Below are positions 1 through 11,230 of a stretch of 64,000 nucleotides of DNA, one piece after another; the first letter of the stretch is position 1, and each line of letters opens with the position of its first letter. A model generated the notes under the pieces. The model was not told the origin of the DNA, did not search any database, and worked only from the letters and a program-made list of their open reading frames with translations. The stretch lies in NCBI RefSeq assembly GCF_051401765.1, contig NC_135071.1, positions 5,868,961-5,932,960 on the forward strand, given 5' to 3'. Source of the stretch: Calliopsis andreniformis (Eukaryota > Arthropoda > Insecta > Hymenoptera > Andrenidae). The translations under genes were made by a program, and so were the position numbers.

Positions 1-105
1 ACAACAGGGAATTTCCTATGGAATATCTACTCCCTACAGTTCTCATCGTATCTTTTATAATTATACACACATTTAAAAACAAAACTAAACGTACACATAC
101 ATGTT
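1..105 (+). repeat. Partial dispersed repeat, cut by window start
   Basis: This segment shares its order of motifs with 42912-43032: GGAAATTTCCTA or a close variant, then TATCTACTCCC/TGTCTACCACC, then CATCGTATCTTTTATAA/CATTGTATCTTTTATAA, then GTACACATA. The resemblance is direct and same-stranded, so both are copies of one dispersed repeat. The 79-codon ORF starting at position 18 lies in it and has no recognisable domain. Confidence 0.5.
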
Positions 106-548
106 TGAAAAAGTTAAATAGTGATATTCTGTTTTCATTAAACAATATATCAATTTCCAATTTAACATCATCTTCAACAACTCAACACATTAGTCCTACC
201 GACATTAATTTGCTGAAGAGCGCAACGGTAATTTGTGGTCTGAATCTTCAAGCATAGAATCGCGAGTTTAAACCGTAAGAGTGGCTCTCATCACATCTTA
301 TACTACTACGCCTACAACATGATTCTGCGACACTCTACCTGCGCAGTGACTATGATAATCACTGTTTTCCATGGCCTGGCTCCTACTACGAGCTTATGCT
401 GACAATGGTGTCATACAATTTACCAACTTCCAAGCGGATTGTTCCAATTCTTAAAGGGGCATATTAGGCGATCTTTTAAATCAAGAATTATTATATGCAT
501 AATTACAGATCAAGAATTTTTAATTTTTTTTACATGTTTAGTCAGTGT
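106..548. other. Unassigned AT-rich DNA
   Basis: No repeat partner, coding pattern or regulatory signature was recognised here. Position 260-420 is slightly less AT-rich than its surroundings but no frame stays open with a plausible protein. Confidence 0.4.
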
Positions 549-955
549 TCAAGATAACAAAGTGTAATTGTCATTCAATTATCTTTATTATTATTCAAGT
601 TATCGCATGTTTCCTGTAGCGCATCATTTTGAATGGTTGCCACAGTATTTCAATAACGGATTGATCGATTTCCTCCAAATGTTAGTTTTCTTGTTATCGC
701 TCGAAAAAATAAACAATTCCATGATGAAAAGAAAATTTTGTCTTCATATGACTGTCATTTTGCCAAAACACACTTTCGTTACTTTTTCTAGTTCAGACGA
801 CGGTAACTACATTCATTTAATTTTACTATTTCAGATGAATGCTAAATTATGTAAATAGTGGCAGTCATTTAGAATGATACATTGCGGAAAACATACAATA
901 ACTTAAATAATAATAAAGATAATTGCACGAAACATGTACTGCTACATATCTTGAG
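549..955. repeat. Inverted-repeat (MITE-like) element, 0.41 kb
   Basis: Bases 576-643 are the imperfect reverse complement of 858-925 with no net indel; shared blocks include CAATTATCTTTATTATTATT and the GGTTGCCAC/GTGGCAGTC pair. The homology continues outward to TCAAGATA at 549 and TATCTTGA ending at 955. The 96-codon ORF at 568-858 runs from one arm into the other and is therefore best explained as an accident of the repeat, not a gene. No target-site duplication was recognised. Confidence 0.6.
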
Positions 956-2140
956 AAATCGTTGAACATATAAGAAAAATTTCAAAATTGTTGGTCTGTG
1001 ATCATGTAATGTAATAATTCTGTAATTCTAAAGATTGTATGAAATCAACACCTTCAAGTAGAAACACCTCCTTAAACATTAATTAACAAACAAAGTTCTG
1101 CCCTTCTTAGCCATTTTTTTAATATTTAAAATTAGCCCTTAAACTTTTCCCCACATGTAGCCGAACACTATATAGATTAAAATATTATTATACAAGAAGA
1201 GTAAAAGACTCCAGTTGTTGATATTTATTGATTTACTGTTCTTCTAACCTGTTTGACTTAGAATGATGAATAATCCTTATAAAGTCAAGTACAAACAAAT
1301 TTAACGTACAATTAAGATTGTAATTTATGCGATACAAAAAGCAGTACATAATTTTTGTTACTTCATTAATCCCAATAAAATTATCATGAATTTGAAGTTG
1401 AGTAGAAAAGCAAGAAATATAACTTTTCTGCTAGCAAAAGTAAAAATAAGGTAGATACAAAAAAGAACTATAATTGGAATTTAGTGATTTATTTAGTTTT
1501 TAAAATTAATATTTAGGGGATAGTGATTATCTCAAGTATTTCAAGCATTTTTATTAAATTATTGTCGTGACAGTAGTTAGTCACGTGAACGAAACCTTAT
1601 GCTATTACTATCTTGCAGTTATTTTTGAACAAGGTGACAGCGAATGAAATGGCAGTATTTAGTCAACTATTAATAACTGAGATATCAATAATTCAATCAA
1701 TTACGTTTTAAAGGTGACATTAATAGCTCTCAAAATATTTTCGTTGAGCTAACGAATTCAGAAATAGTATTAGAGATCTCGAATTTTGCACAATTTTTTT
1801 TCTTCAAGTAAACGTATTAGACAGATAACAATAAATATCAAGAAAAACGTAAATACAGTCATACTGGAGAAATAAACAAAATATGCAACAATGTCAGAGA
1901 CAGTCATTAAAGTGAATGTAATTGGGTCTTTGACTTTATGCTTTAATTGTCCTTGTTTTTCTCTACCGAAGCTGGTATTAGTTAGGACAAGGTTAGGACA
2001 TGCATCTATTGTGATAATGATATTCGTTTCGACAAATTACAAAGCATGTAGTTAGTGGTTGAAAAGTATTACTAGTTTAAGAAGAATTAAAAAAGATCGA
2101 ATACTCTTGGAAAGTGAATGTCTCAATCCGCGAACGCTTA
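956..2140. other. Unassigned AT-rich DNA
   Basis: No coding exon or repeat partner inside the window was recognised. The stretch is uniformly AT-rich with many stops in all frames. Confidence 0.4.
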
Positions 2141-2144
2141 AAGA

Positions 2145-2306
2145 TTCATTTATACTACCGACAAAGTCGGGCACAAACCGAGCGGAACGACTACACTGAC
2201 GAAGCATAGTATTGGTATTGGTATTAAAACTGACAGTGTTTTATCATTATTTGTGATTGCTTGCTAGTATGTGTAATAATATTGGTTCGACGGTAGTATA
2301 AATGGA
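2145..2306. repeat. Short MITE with CATTTATACTACCG inverted ends
   Basis: CATTTATACTACCG at 2147-2160 is the exact reverse complement of CGGTAGTATAAATG at 2291-2304, giving an element of about 160 bp. There is no coding capacity. A clean target-site duplication was not seen; both flanks are TA-rich (CTTAAAGA and TTTTAAAA), so the superfamily is left open. Confidence 0.6.
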
Positions 2307-2320
2307 TTTTAAAAGTGCGA

Positions 2321-2486
2321 ATATACTAGAGTTCGCGAACAATATGGAAACTAGATTTCTTAGAAATTTTCTGTTCGCATACTGTTCTTGATGTGCGCGG
2401 AGTAAGGGTGATAAGGTTGATAAGTTTGTGAATTAGTTATAAACATTGTTTGTGAACAGTATTTGCAAATTGTTCACTGGTATTAT
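2321..2486. repeat. Putative MITE, ATACYAG-type ends
   Basis: The left end reads ATACTAGAGTTCGCGAACAA and the right end read on the other strand starts TAATACCAGTGAACAATTTG, so the two ends resemble each other (ATAC-AG-GAACAAT). A related end (TATACCAGCGTTCGCAA) occurs at 17434. The element abuts the preceding MITE. Boundaries are approximate. Confidence 0.35.
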
Positions 2487-4610
2487 GACAGCTCAAAATA
2501 TCAAATGTCTTAGTAAGTAAATGACCTAAGAATGTAGGTACATCCTATCCTGAATTATCACATCTCAGTACCTAAGTATACTATTTTGTTTTTAAATACA
2601 TTTTGTTTCCTTTTCGTGCAAATGGATAACATAGAAAGAAAAGAATATCTACTGTATGCCGAATCAAGGACCGGGTCTACAACTGCCTTCCTCGTTTCGT
2701 CTTTTGAATTGCTTGGAAGTATTAGAAATAATTCTTCGAGATTTTCATGTCAGGGGCGAAAATACGAAAGGAACTCGCAGGCACAAGGGCGAACTGTCAG
2801 CTTTCAGCTAAGTCTGCGTTACTGAAAGTTGCGAACTAATCAATATGGTGTAGTTACTGCGTCTGATGCTAGGTTCAGATCATTCATACTGCTTGTGAGT
2901 ACGGTCGCTTGCAAGTATGTCTGGGTCGCTCTTTAGCGCTTGACTTCCCTAAGGGAGTGCAGTTGGACTAGAAATATAGCGTGGTAAATTGAGGTATCTA
3001 ATGTAAGTGTTACATAATATGAACAAATAATAATAAATTGTGGTCCTGCAAAAAGCTAAAGGCCTTATCTTCCAATATTCCTGTCACTTCATTATTACCC
3101 CAACATGTTCTAATTTACCGTTTAATTAACATGTTCAAGATAGAGTAACTCATTGGCGGGTTATCGGATAATGCTTTTTATATGTCGTGTATTTCACTGT
3201 TATCCTGGACGTGCTAATTTTACGACACAATATATTTCTAGTCTAATTATACAGGTCCGAGTACCAAAAACAAGGTGAGCACGGCTCCAAACGCTTGTTT
3301 ATACTGTTTGCCATGTTTGCAGGCTTGAAGAGCCTTTAAATGATCTGTTGGCTCCATGAAACTCTGAGTCACTCGCCATGTGATGGTTCCTTGCTGGGAT
3401 TTTTTATATTTTTATTGGTACTTCGTGAGAATCGTATTAGATTTGTCTAACGTCGTGAGAATTCTTTTCGGACTCGTTTCGCTGTAATGCTTTCAGGAGG
3501 CAGAGAAAAAATCAATATTTTAACTAATAAAAATTCTTCCCATAATTAGATATGGCTGTAAAGAAGTGTCCTCATATTGACAAGTTAAAACATTCATACA
3601 TAAAAATGTTATGCATGTCTTCAGAGAAGGATTATTGTAGGACAGGTCTAAGGTGAATTCTCAAGACGTAGTATCGTTTTTAACTAATTATATCTAATTC
3701 TTACATTCTTATATTTCTGTAATTATGTCGATATTTGTTATGCTTAAATTGTTACAAATAAATATAATAAAACCGATCTTATATTTCTCTCATATTCAAC
3801 TTTGACTAATTCTGACTTAACATTGATTATTAAATTTTTGTAACTAAAGATTGCACGTCAAAACTATTAAATTCTATTTAAAAAAATATGTTCATAAAAT
3901 ACTGTTATAATCATGTATAAAAATGGAAATTGATTGAGACTTTTTAAAACATGATAACATATTCATCGGACATTATCTTATATTATCAATATTTTTGAAA
4001 ATATTGAATTATTAGATTTCAAATACTTCACTTTATACAAAATTACCAATGCAATCATTATTAAATAATTATTTAAAGCGTTGAATGTTACGAGATCTAT
4101 CTTTCTATTACTTCACTCTTTTATAAGCGTAGTGGTTCATCCAAAAAATACAAATGCACTCTTTTAAAACGAAATTGTATATTTTTGTACATGTATAAAT
4201 TCCTAGAAACAATCTGTGCATGAAAGTATAATATTTATTACCTACAGTATAATATAAAAAACATCAATATTTTGCAAAATATTTCAAATTTCTGATAAGT
4301 GGAAAGAGATGGGTATGATTCAAGAAGTTTTATCAATTTCTTACGGTAAGTAGAACTTTCTTTCAAAAACTTGATGGGCAGAGGCATGTATATTTACAAA
4401 TAGTAGAATATTCAATCGACATTATGAACAGAAGCATATGCGAAAAACCCACGATTTCGAAAAGATACGAATATTTAATAGGTATGTACGCTTTAGTATT
4501 TCTTAATACATATTTGTGGTGCAGTATTTTAGATTCTACTATTATATCTTTGCAAATAACATAGTTATTGCTAAAAGATACCTACACTTTTTAGAATTTG
4601 TACTACTTGA
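2487..4610. other. Unassigned DNA, no gene recognised
   Basis: The subregion 2640-2960 is a little more GC-rich (for example around 2740-2960) and has a 79-codon open frame at 2586-2825, but the predicted protein has no recognisable domain. The rest is AT-rich and has stops in every frame. Confidence 0.35.
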
Positions 4611-4995
4611 TTGTATTTAGGATCTTCCTCTTTAAACGTGACTAAATTTAGGGTATCTCTAAGATGGCGTACATCGAACAATATACACATCATAATGGAT
4701 TATCTACGACGAACTTATTTTAACAGATGGTTTGGAACACGTAGTATAACAACATGGCCACTATGTTCTCTGCACTTAAGTCCTATTGATTTCTTTTTCT
4801 GGAGTTACCTCAAAGGCAAAGTGTATTCGCGTTCATTTGTTTTTACGTGAAGTCTTGAAAGAAAAAATTAAATTACATTGTTCAAACGTGAACAGTTACT
4901 ACGTATATTTTGGTATGAATAACAAAGAAAGAATCAATAAAGAATGCGAAAGCAGAAATTTGAACATTTTTAACCTTCTGTCATTCATGCGTTAA
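4611..4995 (+). pseudogene. DDE transposase C-terminal fragment
   Basis: The frame from about 4660 reads YLRRTYFNRWFG, then TTWPLCSLHLSPIDFFFWSY and LKGKVYS. This is a decayed version of the WP-RSPDL-PLDFFLWGYLK-VY block seen around the last catalytic acidic residue in mariner-like DDE transposases common in insect genomes; the expected Asp of SPDL has become His (SLHLSP). After KVY a frameshift near 4840 moves the homologous reading into the second frame (REVLKEKIK). No N-terminal part is seen upstream. The likely 3' end of the element, ACCCTGTA preceded by GTGACTC, is at 5163-5178. This is a dead fragment with no intact catalytic triad. Confidence 0.75.
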
Positions 4996-5178
4996 ACCTA
5001 TTTGCAATGCTCATGCAATTATTGAAAATTTTGCAGCTTTTGGATATATTATAGCACTTATTAGATACTTCATTGCATTCGTGACTTATCCATACCATTC
5101 CTTTTCCCTCTATGATTTTTTTCTTTTTTCTATCATATTCGAGATATAATCGGTCTTAATTGCGTGACTCACCCTGTA
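4996..5178 (+). mobile_element. 3' terminal part of the same DDE transposon
   Basis: After the transposase fragment comes a short AT-rich 3' region that ends ATCGGTCTTAATTGCGTGAC then TCACCCTGTA. Read on the other strand the end is TACAGGGTGAGTCACGC, a terminus of the kind carried by mariner-like elements of insects. No matching left terminus was found between 2.5 and 4.6 kb, so the copy is 5'-truncated or too diverged to see. Confidence 0.5.
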
Positions 5179-5263
5179 CAGCTTGCATCGATTGAGTTTT
5201 CCCTGTAAGTACAAAGGCATGATGGAATAATTCCTCTCTACGTGCATTTGGAGTACGCATATC

Positions 5264-5297
5264 TAATAACTATATGCTATTACGCATATAGTTATTA
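5264..5297. repeat. Perfect 14-bp hairpin with 6-nt loop
   Basis: TAATAACTATATGC (5264-5277) is followed six bases later by its exact reverse complement GCATATAGTTATTA (5284-5297). It could extrude as a cruciform or fold in RNA, but there is no flanking gene to give it a role. Confidence 0.8.
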
Positions 5298-6224
5298 CAC
5301 TGACCTCTCAAGGATACGGATTGAAGCGGGTTAAAAGTCTCTCTATCGGTAACACGCGATTGTCCAGCAAAGTTTTAATTTACAGTTTAAAAAGCGCGAT
5401 TTTTGAGTTACAATCATAAAGCAGTTAAGAAAACAGACCTCTATTCATTGTGCAAGTAAGACTAATTGAACTTCGAAATTATAGTCTATTCAAAGTCTTC
5501 AAATATAAATTACAAACTATTTAAATAATATCAACAAAATCGTTTATTGTGAATTAAGAGTATCTTTTACACGATTTAAATATGATTTATTGAAATGATA
5601 AAACGAAATGATATTTCTTTTTCTTACCATCAACATCTTTTATTTAGTAACTTTTGTGTTTTTTTAGGTTTATAAAGAACTTTCTGTTTTTCTGAAGAAC
5701 ATACCTTTTTTGATTATATCAATTTTGAAATACAACGGAACAAAGGAAGTGATCCTTCATGTACAGATAAATTCAAATTCCAAATACATATTATAATTTG
5801 TCCATATGGGGCTTCTTTTGTTTTTATTCTTGTTTGTGTTTAAAGATAATGTCAATTAGAATTTGGTATAATTTAAAAAATAAAAACAATGAATTTGAAT
5901 AATTTGTTTAGTTTAGTATTTGTCAAGATGTTGAAAATGTCGTTTTTCATAGTCGGACTCAGAGACCACCATATCTCAAACCCTTAGATTTTTCTAATCA
6001 AAATTTTAAATCCTAATCAAAAAATTAAATCTAATAAAAATTTGTACATATTAAAAAATATCACTGAAGCGTTTTACGAAGTAAAAATTTTGAATGTATT
6101 ATAGTGTTTCCTCGATATGTGTTCATTGACAAAACAGTGCGGTACACTGTTTCGAACACAACTCATGTTCATGGTTTCTCACTTTGATTTCGTCAAAAAT
6201 TTTGCGCGACAGCGTTCGCAAATG
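5298..6224. other. Unassigned AT-rich DNA
   Basis: No coding exon or internal repeat was recognised. Confidence 0.35.
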
Positions 6225-6660
6225 AAACTCTTCCACTCTAAATAATTTTAGGCTATGACTGTGACAGTAAGGTAAAACCACATATGTCACTTATTCAAAA
6301 AATTCGAGTTAAAAACTCGAATCTTAATTGAGATCTAAACTATAGAATTTATATTTTCAGAAAGAAGAAAGAGCACTAAAAGAATTTTTTAACTTGGAAA
6401 TAAGGGTTCAAGAAGACAGAAGTCCACAAGACAGTATTGAAGTTGAAAACTTTGGACGCTAATATCTCGAAAACAAAAACATGTGACCAAGAATGTTTTG
6501 CCTTACAACCACAGATATAACAACGAGACGACATATAACGAGGAAATACTGTACATATTGCCACTTTATGCTTCCGTAATTCATGAAGCTAAACTTTATC
6601 TGCGATATCAAAGGCGACATTTTCAACATGTTGCAAACTAAAATAAATATGTTATTAAAA
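6225..6660 (+). repeat. Dispersed repeat copy 1 (partner at 37130-37450)
   Basis: The block TATAGAATTTATATTTTCAG followed by AAAGAAGAAAGAGCA, then GAATTTTTTAACT, then GGGTTCAAGAAGAC matches, in reverse complement, 37190-37300 (CTTCTTGAACCCTTATTC, TTTTTTAATGCACTTTTTTC, CTGAAAATATAAATTCTATA). The GACATTTT-AAC motif near 6613 also recurs near 37427. The family is non-coding in both copies. Confidence 0.6.
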
Positions 6661-6868
6661 CTTGCTGTGTATTATTTTTTTTAAATTATATCAAATCGAA
6701 GCAAATTGTGTCTAACAAGAGTAGCTCTAGGGACGTAACCAATTTTTTTCATGAACTTTTGTACTATGATAGAGCTCCAAAAAATGAAGCTAATGGTACT
6801 CCGATGAAAATATTTTCAGGTCGATTGTAGATCGATAGTAAATCGTAGACCATGCATTTATTCATATA

Positions 6869-7536
6869 AGGTGAGGCAACTAAAACAGACCACTTCAATA
6901 ATTAACTTGCTGTTAACAATAGAAACAAATTTGCCATATGAAATTTGTTTGGCACCACGGGAACAGAATCTGATAGTAATAATTATTTTGTAGGTAATTG
7001 TGTAAATGAAATAAGTGATCTTCTTTACTGAAAAGTTATACATATTTTTTAATATCTATAGCAATTGACATAGGTTGTCACTTTCTACAGACACATGCAG
7101 TCATTTATAATAAAAAGCAGTTAGTTTAAAATTCATTTTTATTTAAGAGCGTAAAATGATTTTTATTTTTTTATTTTTTTTTTACGAAATGATAAAGAGT
7201 AATTGAAACTAATTGAACCATTTTACTTTATATTTAATGTTAATGTCAATTATCTTTAACAATGTATTCCATACTAAAGTTTGTGAAGAATTAGTTGCTT
7301 TATTTCACAAATATTTTTTATCATTAGTGACTTAGGATTTTTTTGTAGAAAATGAACTGCATCGAAAAATATATAAAAAGAATATATCTCTTCATGTAAT
7401 AAAATAAAATATATAAAAACGTTTCTAGCGTCACTAATAATGACACTGACAGTTTCATTTTCCCCTTCAAAACCAAGTAAATTTAGTTTGACAAATTTCT
7501 TTTAGCGAGGTGGCCTGTTTTAGTTACATCAGTCTG
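6869..7536. mobile_element. Non-autonomous DNA transposon, GTGAGGCAACTAAAAC ends
   Basis: Left end AGGTGAGGCAACTAAAACAG at 6869 and right end, read on the other strand, CAGACTGATGTAACTAAAAC then AGGCCACCTCGCTAAA; the left arm has GACCACTTCAATAA in the corresponding place. Both sides are flanked by TA (6867-6868 and 7537-7538), as expected for Tc1/mariner-superfamily insertion. The interior, about 600 bp, is AT-rich and has no transposase. The 61-codon ORF at 6858-7043 lies across the left end and is not a gene. Confidence 0.65.
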
Positions 7537-7603
7537 TATAAACCAAATACGTACTTAAAGAAAAATGAAAAATGAAAAAAAAAAAAAAAATGTTTCGAAA
7601 ATA

Positions 7604-7686
7604 TTGCTTCCACAAGATTTGAACCAGCAGTAAAAGGGGCTAGCTTACTTGTAAGCGATTACCTTATCGATCATGCTACGACCACC
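7604..7686 (-). repeat. tRNA-derived (SINE-like) Pol III segment
   Basis: On the minus strand the segment has an A-box-like TAGCATGATCGATAAGGT (plus 7661-7678) and, about 40 bases on, a B-box-like GGTTCAAATCT (plus 7615-7625). The 5' and 3' ends do not pair as an acceptor stem and the anticodon arm (GCTTA-CAAG-TAAGC) has a 4-base loop, so this is not a functional tRNA. It is followed on the minus strand by a long T run (plus 7576-7591), a plausible Pol III stop. A tRNA pseudogene or a SINE head both fit. Confidence 0.45.
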
Positions 7687-7739
7687 TATTGAACGTAGTT
7701 ACGTCTTATAAGATAAACGCAGCTGGTAACCTTAAGGTT

Positions 7740-9344
7740 AAGTATCTTATAAACTATTAATTTCCTGTTACCAAAACCAAGTACCATTAATTTCAATTTT
7801 TGAAGCTCTATCACTCAGCAGAAATTCAAAATTTCTATGTTATATCTCGGGACTTTGTTAAAAATTGCATTCCGTATTTTCGAAAACACCTTCTATGTGA
7901 CTATGTAATATATATGTCATTTCAATTTTCATGAAAAATTTCCTGTGTTGTCTCTTTAGTTTCTTAATTCTCATTTTCGAGATATTGTTATTATTATATT
8001 CTTCTTTTCTAAGATAGAAGTTCCTTTCACTTAATTTTCTTTTGGTAAAAATACCAATTCTACCTTCCAGATTTCAATTTCTAAGTTATAAACGTAAATT
8101 TTTTGATAATTTGATATTATGGAACCATAAAGCCACAAATATTTTGCGGTTATGTTGCTTAAAGAGGCTCAAACAATATACAAACTGATTTGATGCTTCA
8201 GGACATTGTCTTAAATATAGACTTCCTGTGACATATTGAAGACGAAAAAATTGAACACATTATTACTATTTTTATAGAGCATATGTGTAGACATAAAGAG
8301 TATTAAAAGTTTTTATTTTGTTTATAACCATCTAAGCCAATCTTAGAGTCACAGCAAAAAAATACGTTGATTAATTATACAATTAAGTAAGCTTATAATA
8401 AAGCATGCTTATAGACAGAGTTTACAATAATTCAGTTAACTTTTGTTTTAAATTTAATGTTAATTTTGTATTTAATATCAACAAGTGTGTCCAACAAAGT
8501 ATGTATACGCTGATTCATTGAGTAGATTTAGAGTCGACGAATAAAATTTAACTTTTCTTTATTTATGATCGTATTATACGATATTCACGGAATTTCAACC
8601 AATGATCTTTTCTTTGATAGCTATCAGCTAAATTTAGCTATTTCTTTCTCGGTTTCTTCGATTTTCCACGCGTCTGCGCAGGCTATGCAATCTACTGAGC
8701 CGCCATGTCACTAAGTTCACAAATACAAATGTATACATAGCATGCACATACATATGCACACGCATAAACGCATTATTCGTTTAAAATTGAATCATTCTTA
8801 TGCTAGTATACTTTCATCACGATTACTTAGCAATTTTACTGATTCATGGAACACAAATGTAAATATTAAAATTTTTAAATTAAGCAATTACTTTAGTTAT
8901 GAAAAAAGATTTTCTGAAATGTTTGACTTAAGAATTTTTTTTTAAATTAATAATAATAGAATAAGAAAAATTAGGTTTTATGTTTGATACTTCGATGTAC
9001 ATATTTGTAATTATTTGAATATAAATTTGAAAATATACCTACTTTTAAAATTAGTAGGTTACATTGCTAAGTAGGGATAAAATCTTAAAAGTAACGAACT
9101 TGAGTTTACTATGTAATATATAGTAATCTACTTTTTGTGTAGTTTTCTTAACTCAGTAAGATACAACGTAACCGCAATGATATTGAAAAACGTAAATGTA
9201 CACATCTCATAAGTATATTATACACCTTATACATTACTTTACTGAAACAAAAGCAAGCATTTTATAATAATAGACATTACGCAGGCTTTCACTAAATGAA
9301 AAAAGATCCACTAAAAAAAGTCTATGACTTACAAAAAACATGTA
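7740..9344. other. Unassigned AT-rich DNA
   Basis: No gene was recognised. Around 8640-8710 there is a short GC-richer patch (TCCACGCGTCTGCGCAGGC) without an open frame. Confidence 0.35.
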
Positions 9345-10943
9345 CGGACATTCCACAGGAAGTCGATCACTTTTTGGTGTAACGTCTCGGATTTTCTTCA
9401 AATTTGGATATGTTGCAGTATTTAGTGATGTTTAAATGTATGTCGAAGGATTTTTCAAAATTTTGAAAACTGATGGTTCTACAGGTACTTAAAGCATAGT
9501 GCTAACATTTTTTCCAAAAATTACACTTCTTGAACCACTATATGCACGAGAATATGCATCTGAGTACTCATAGTGAACGCATAAAAGTACTAAAAAAAGA
9601 ATTGTTTCAGTTTAGAAGATTTTCTTTTAAACACTTTTTTTGTAATTTATTTATTCAAATGCGATTTTTACTATGAGGCTCGAATTTAAAAATTTGAGAA
9701 AAAAAATTGAGAATATACTCCTATTCGTCTTCTTTACGGACATATATTTAAAAATATGGACATTTGAAAATTGACTAAATGAAAACTGATTAAAGGTGAC
9801 ACTGCGTTGCGTTGAAGCATACCATGCGCAGCTTAGTCGTGGGTACTAGTGGCTAAGCGGCTACATTTGCCATTAATGTAGCCTAATGAATTTGTTGTTG
9901 TTGGAGATTTCGCAGAAAATTATTCATTTCTTATTCAAGGTGAAATGGAGAGTTACCATTGATCTAACAAACAAACAACAATACACACATTCGTTACTTA
10001 TAATCGAATGGATAACAATCTAAAACAAGACAACTTTGTCATTATATCACACTGTCACGAACATGATAATATAGCTGTTCATTCATTTCAAACACATATA
10101 ATACAATTTTTGATAGAAAAATATGGTAGTGACATTACAAAAATTAAATACTGTTCTGACGGGGTTTCTTCGCAACACAAAAATAAATGTTATTTACTTA
10201 ATTTTAATTTTCATTTCACAACTTTTGGAATCCATGCAGAGTGGCGCTTTTTTGCAACTTCACATGGCAAGAATGCATGCGACTATGTTGGCGAATCCTT
10301 GAAACGCCTTGCAGCTCGAGCCAGTTTACAAAGCCACTACAGCTCACAACGCTATAAGAAATTGTTCGATTGGGCGACTGCTAACACTGAGAATATTAAT
10401 TTTAGATTCTGCTCAGTTAAGGAATATAAAGAACATTCAGAGCTACTACTACTAGAAAGACGCGCATTAGCTAAAAGAATTTCCCGGAACAAGACATTTT
10501 CATTTATATGTACCAGCGCAAACGCAGCGTCACCTTCAATCGATTTTCATTTGGTCAGTTTTCAAATGTAAATAGGAGCATAGTCTCAATTTTTTTCAAA
10601 TTTTTAAATTCGTGCCTAGTACTAAAAAATTTGTTTAAAACAATTACAAAAAATGTGTTTAAAAAAACTTTTTCTAAACTGAAACAATTTTTTTTGTAGT
10701 ACTCTTATGGTTCACTATAACTACCCAGATACATATTCTCGTGCGTTTAATGGTTCTAGAGTTACAATTTTTTAAAAAAAAGTTAGCACTATGCTTTCTG
10801 TAGCTGTAAAATCAACAATTTTTAAAATTTTCAAAAATCCTTCGACATATATTTAAATATCACTAAAGACTACAAAATATCCAAATTTAAACAAAGCCCC
10901 AGATGGTATTCCAAGAAGTGCTCTATTTCCCGTGTAATGACCA
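9345..10943 (+). mobile_element. Long-TIR transposon, GGGTCATTCC family, copy A
   Basis: The left arm (about 9345-9815) and right arm (about 10520-10943) are long imperfect inverted repeats: for example CCTTCGACATATATTTAAAT on the right mirrors ATGTATGTCGAAGG on the left, and TAGCACTATGCTTT mirrors AAAGCATAGTGCTA. The ends (CGGACATTCCAC; TGGTCATTACAC when the right end is read inward) are variants of the GGGTCATTCCACG terminus of copies B and C. The middle carries a transposase-like ORF whose last codons lie inside the right arm. No convincing target duplication was found beyond GTA. Confidence 0.75.
10008..10571 (+). pseudogene. Transposase-like ORF, C-terminal half (187 aa)
   Basis: The product contains KYCSDGVSSQHKNK, WRFFATSHGKNACDYVG and LKRLAARASLQ. 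This order (SDG..SQ.KN, then ATSHGK..CD..G..KRLAARASLQ) belongs to a family of uncharacterised, repeat-associated animal proteins that I regard as transposases; the invariant Asp of SDG is a candidate catalytic residue, which is inference. Only the C-terminal part is present: an N-terminal half would be expected upstream but the sequence between the left arm and the start has stops. The final 20 or so codons are encoded by the inverted-repeat arm. A diverged, broken copy of the same frame lies at 44455-44929. The frame is open but truncated, so activity is unlikely. Confidence 0.7.
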
Positions 10944-11158
10944 GTAGTCTAGTGTTACAAATACTTTTTTAAATTTTGAAAACAATGTAGAATCTAGATC
11001 AAAAAGAAGAAATAAGCTATCTAATCTTTAGAATCCCCTTTCATAAGAGTAGATTATATGGAAAAAAAGAGTTCAATATTCTAAATTCGCTAAAAAAAAT
11101 AGAGAGTAAGATATTGTGTTTACGCAACTTTGGGCCTTAATGGATTAAAAATTCAAAA

Positions 11159-11230
11159 CAGTAGAATCTCGATTAACCGACTCAACGCTGGATTCAAAAC
11201 TCAAGCAGCTTCTTAATGGCCAATTTTTTC
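11159..11230 (+). repeat. Solo pogo-like transposon terminus
   Basis: CAGTAGAATCTCGATTAACC followed by GACTC is close to the CAGTAG-(A/G)--CTCGATTA end seen at 26979 and inverted at 27798. No inverted partner was found downstream, so this is probably a truncated copy. Confidence 0.4.

Noticed and set aside
568..858. 96-codon open frame
   Set aside because: It spans from one arm to the other of an inverted-repeat element and has no domain.
7604..7686. Functional tRNA gene
   Set aside because: B and A boxes are present but the ends do not form an acceptor stem and the anticodon loop is too short.
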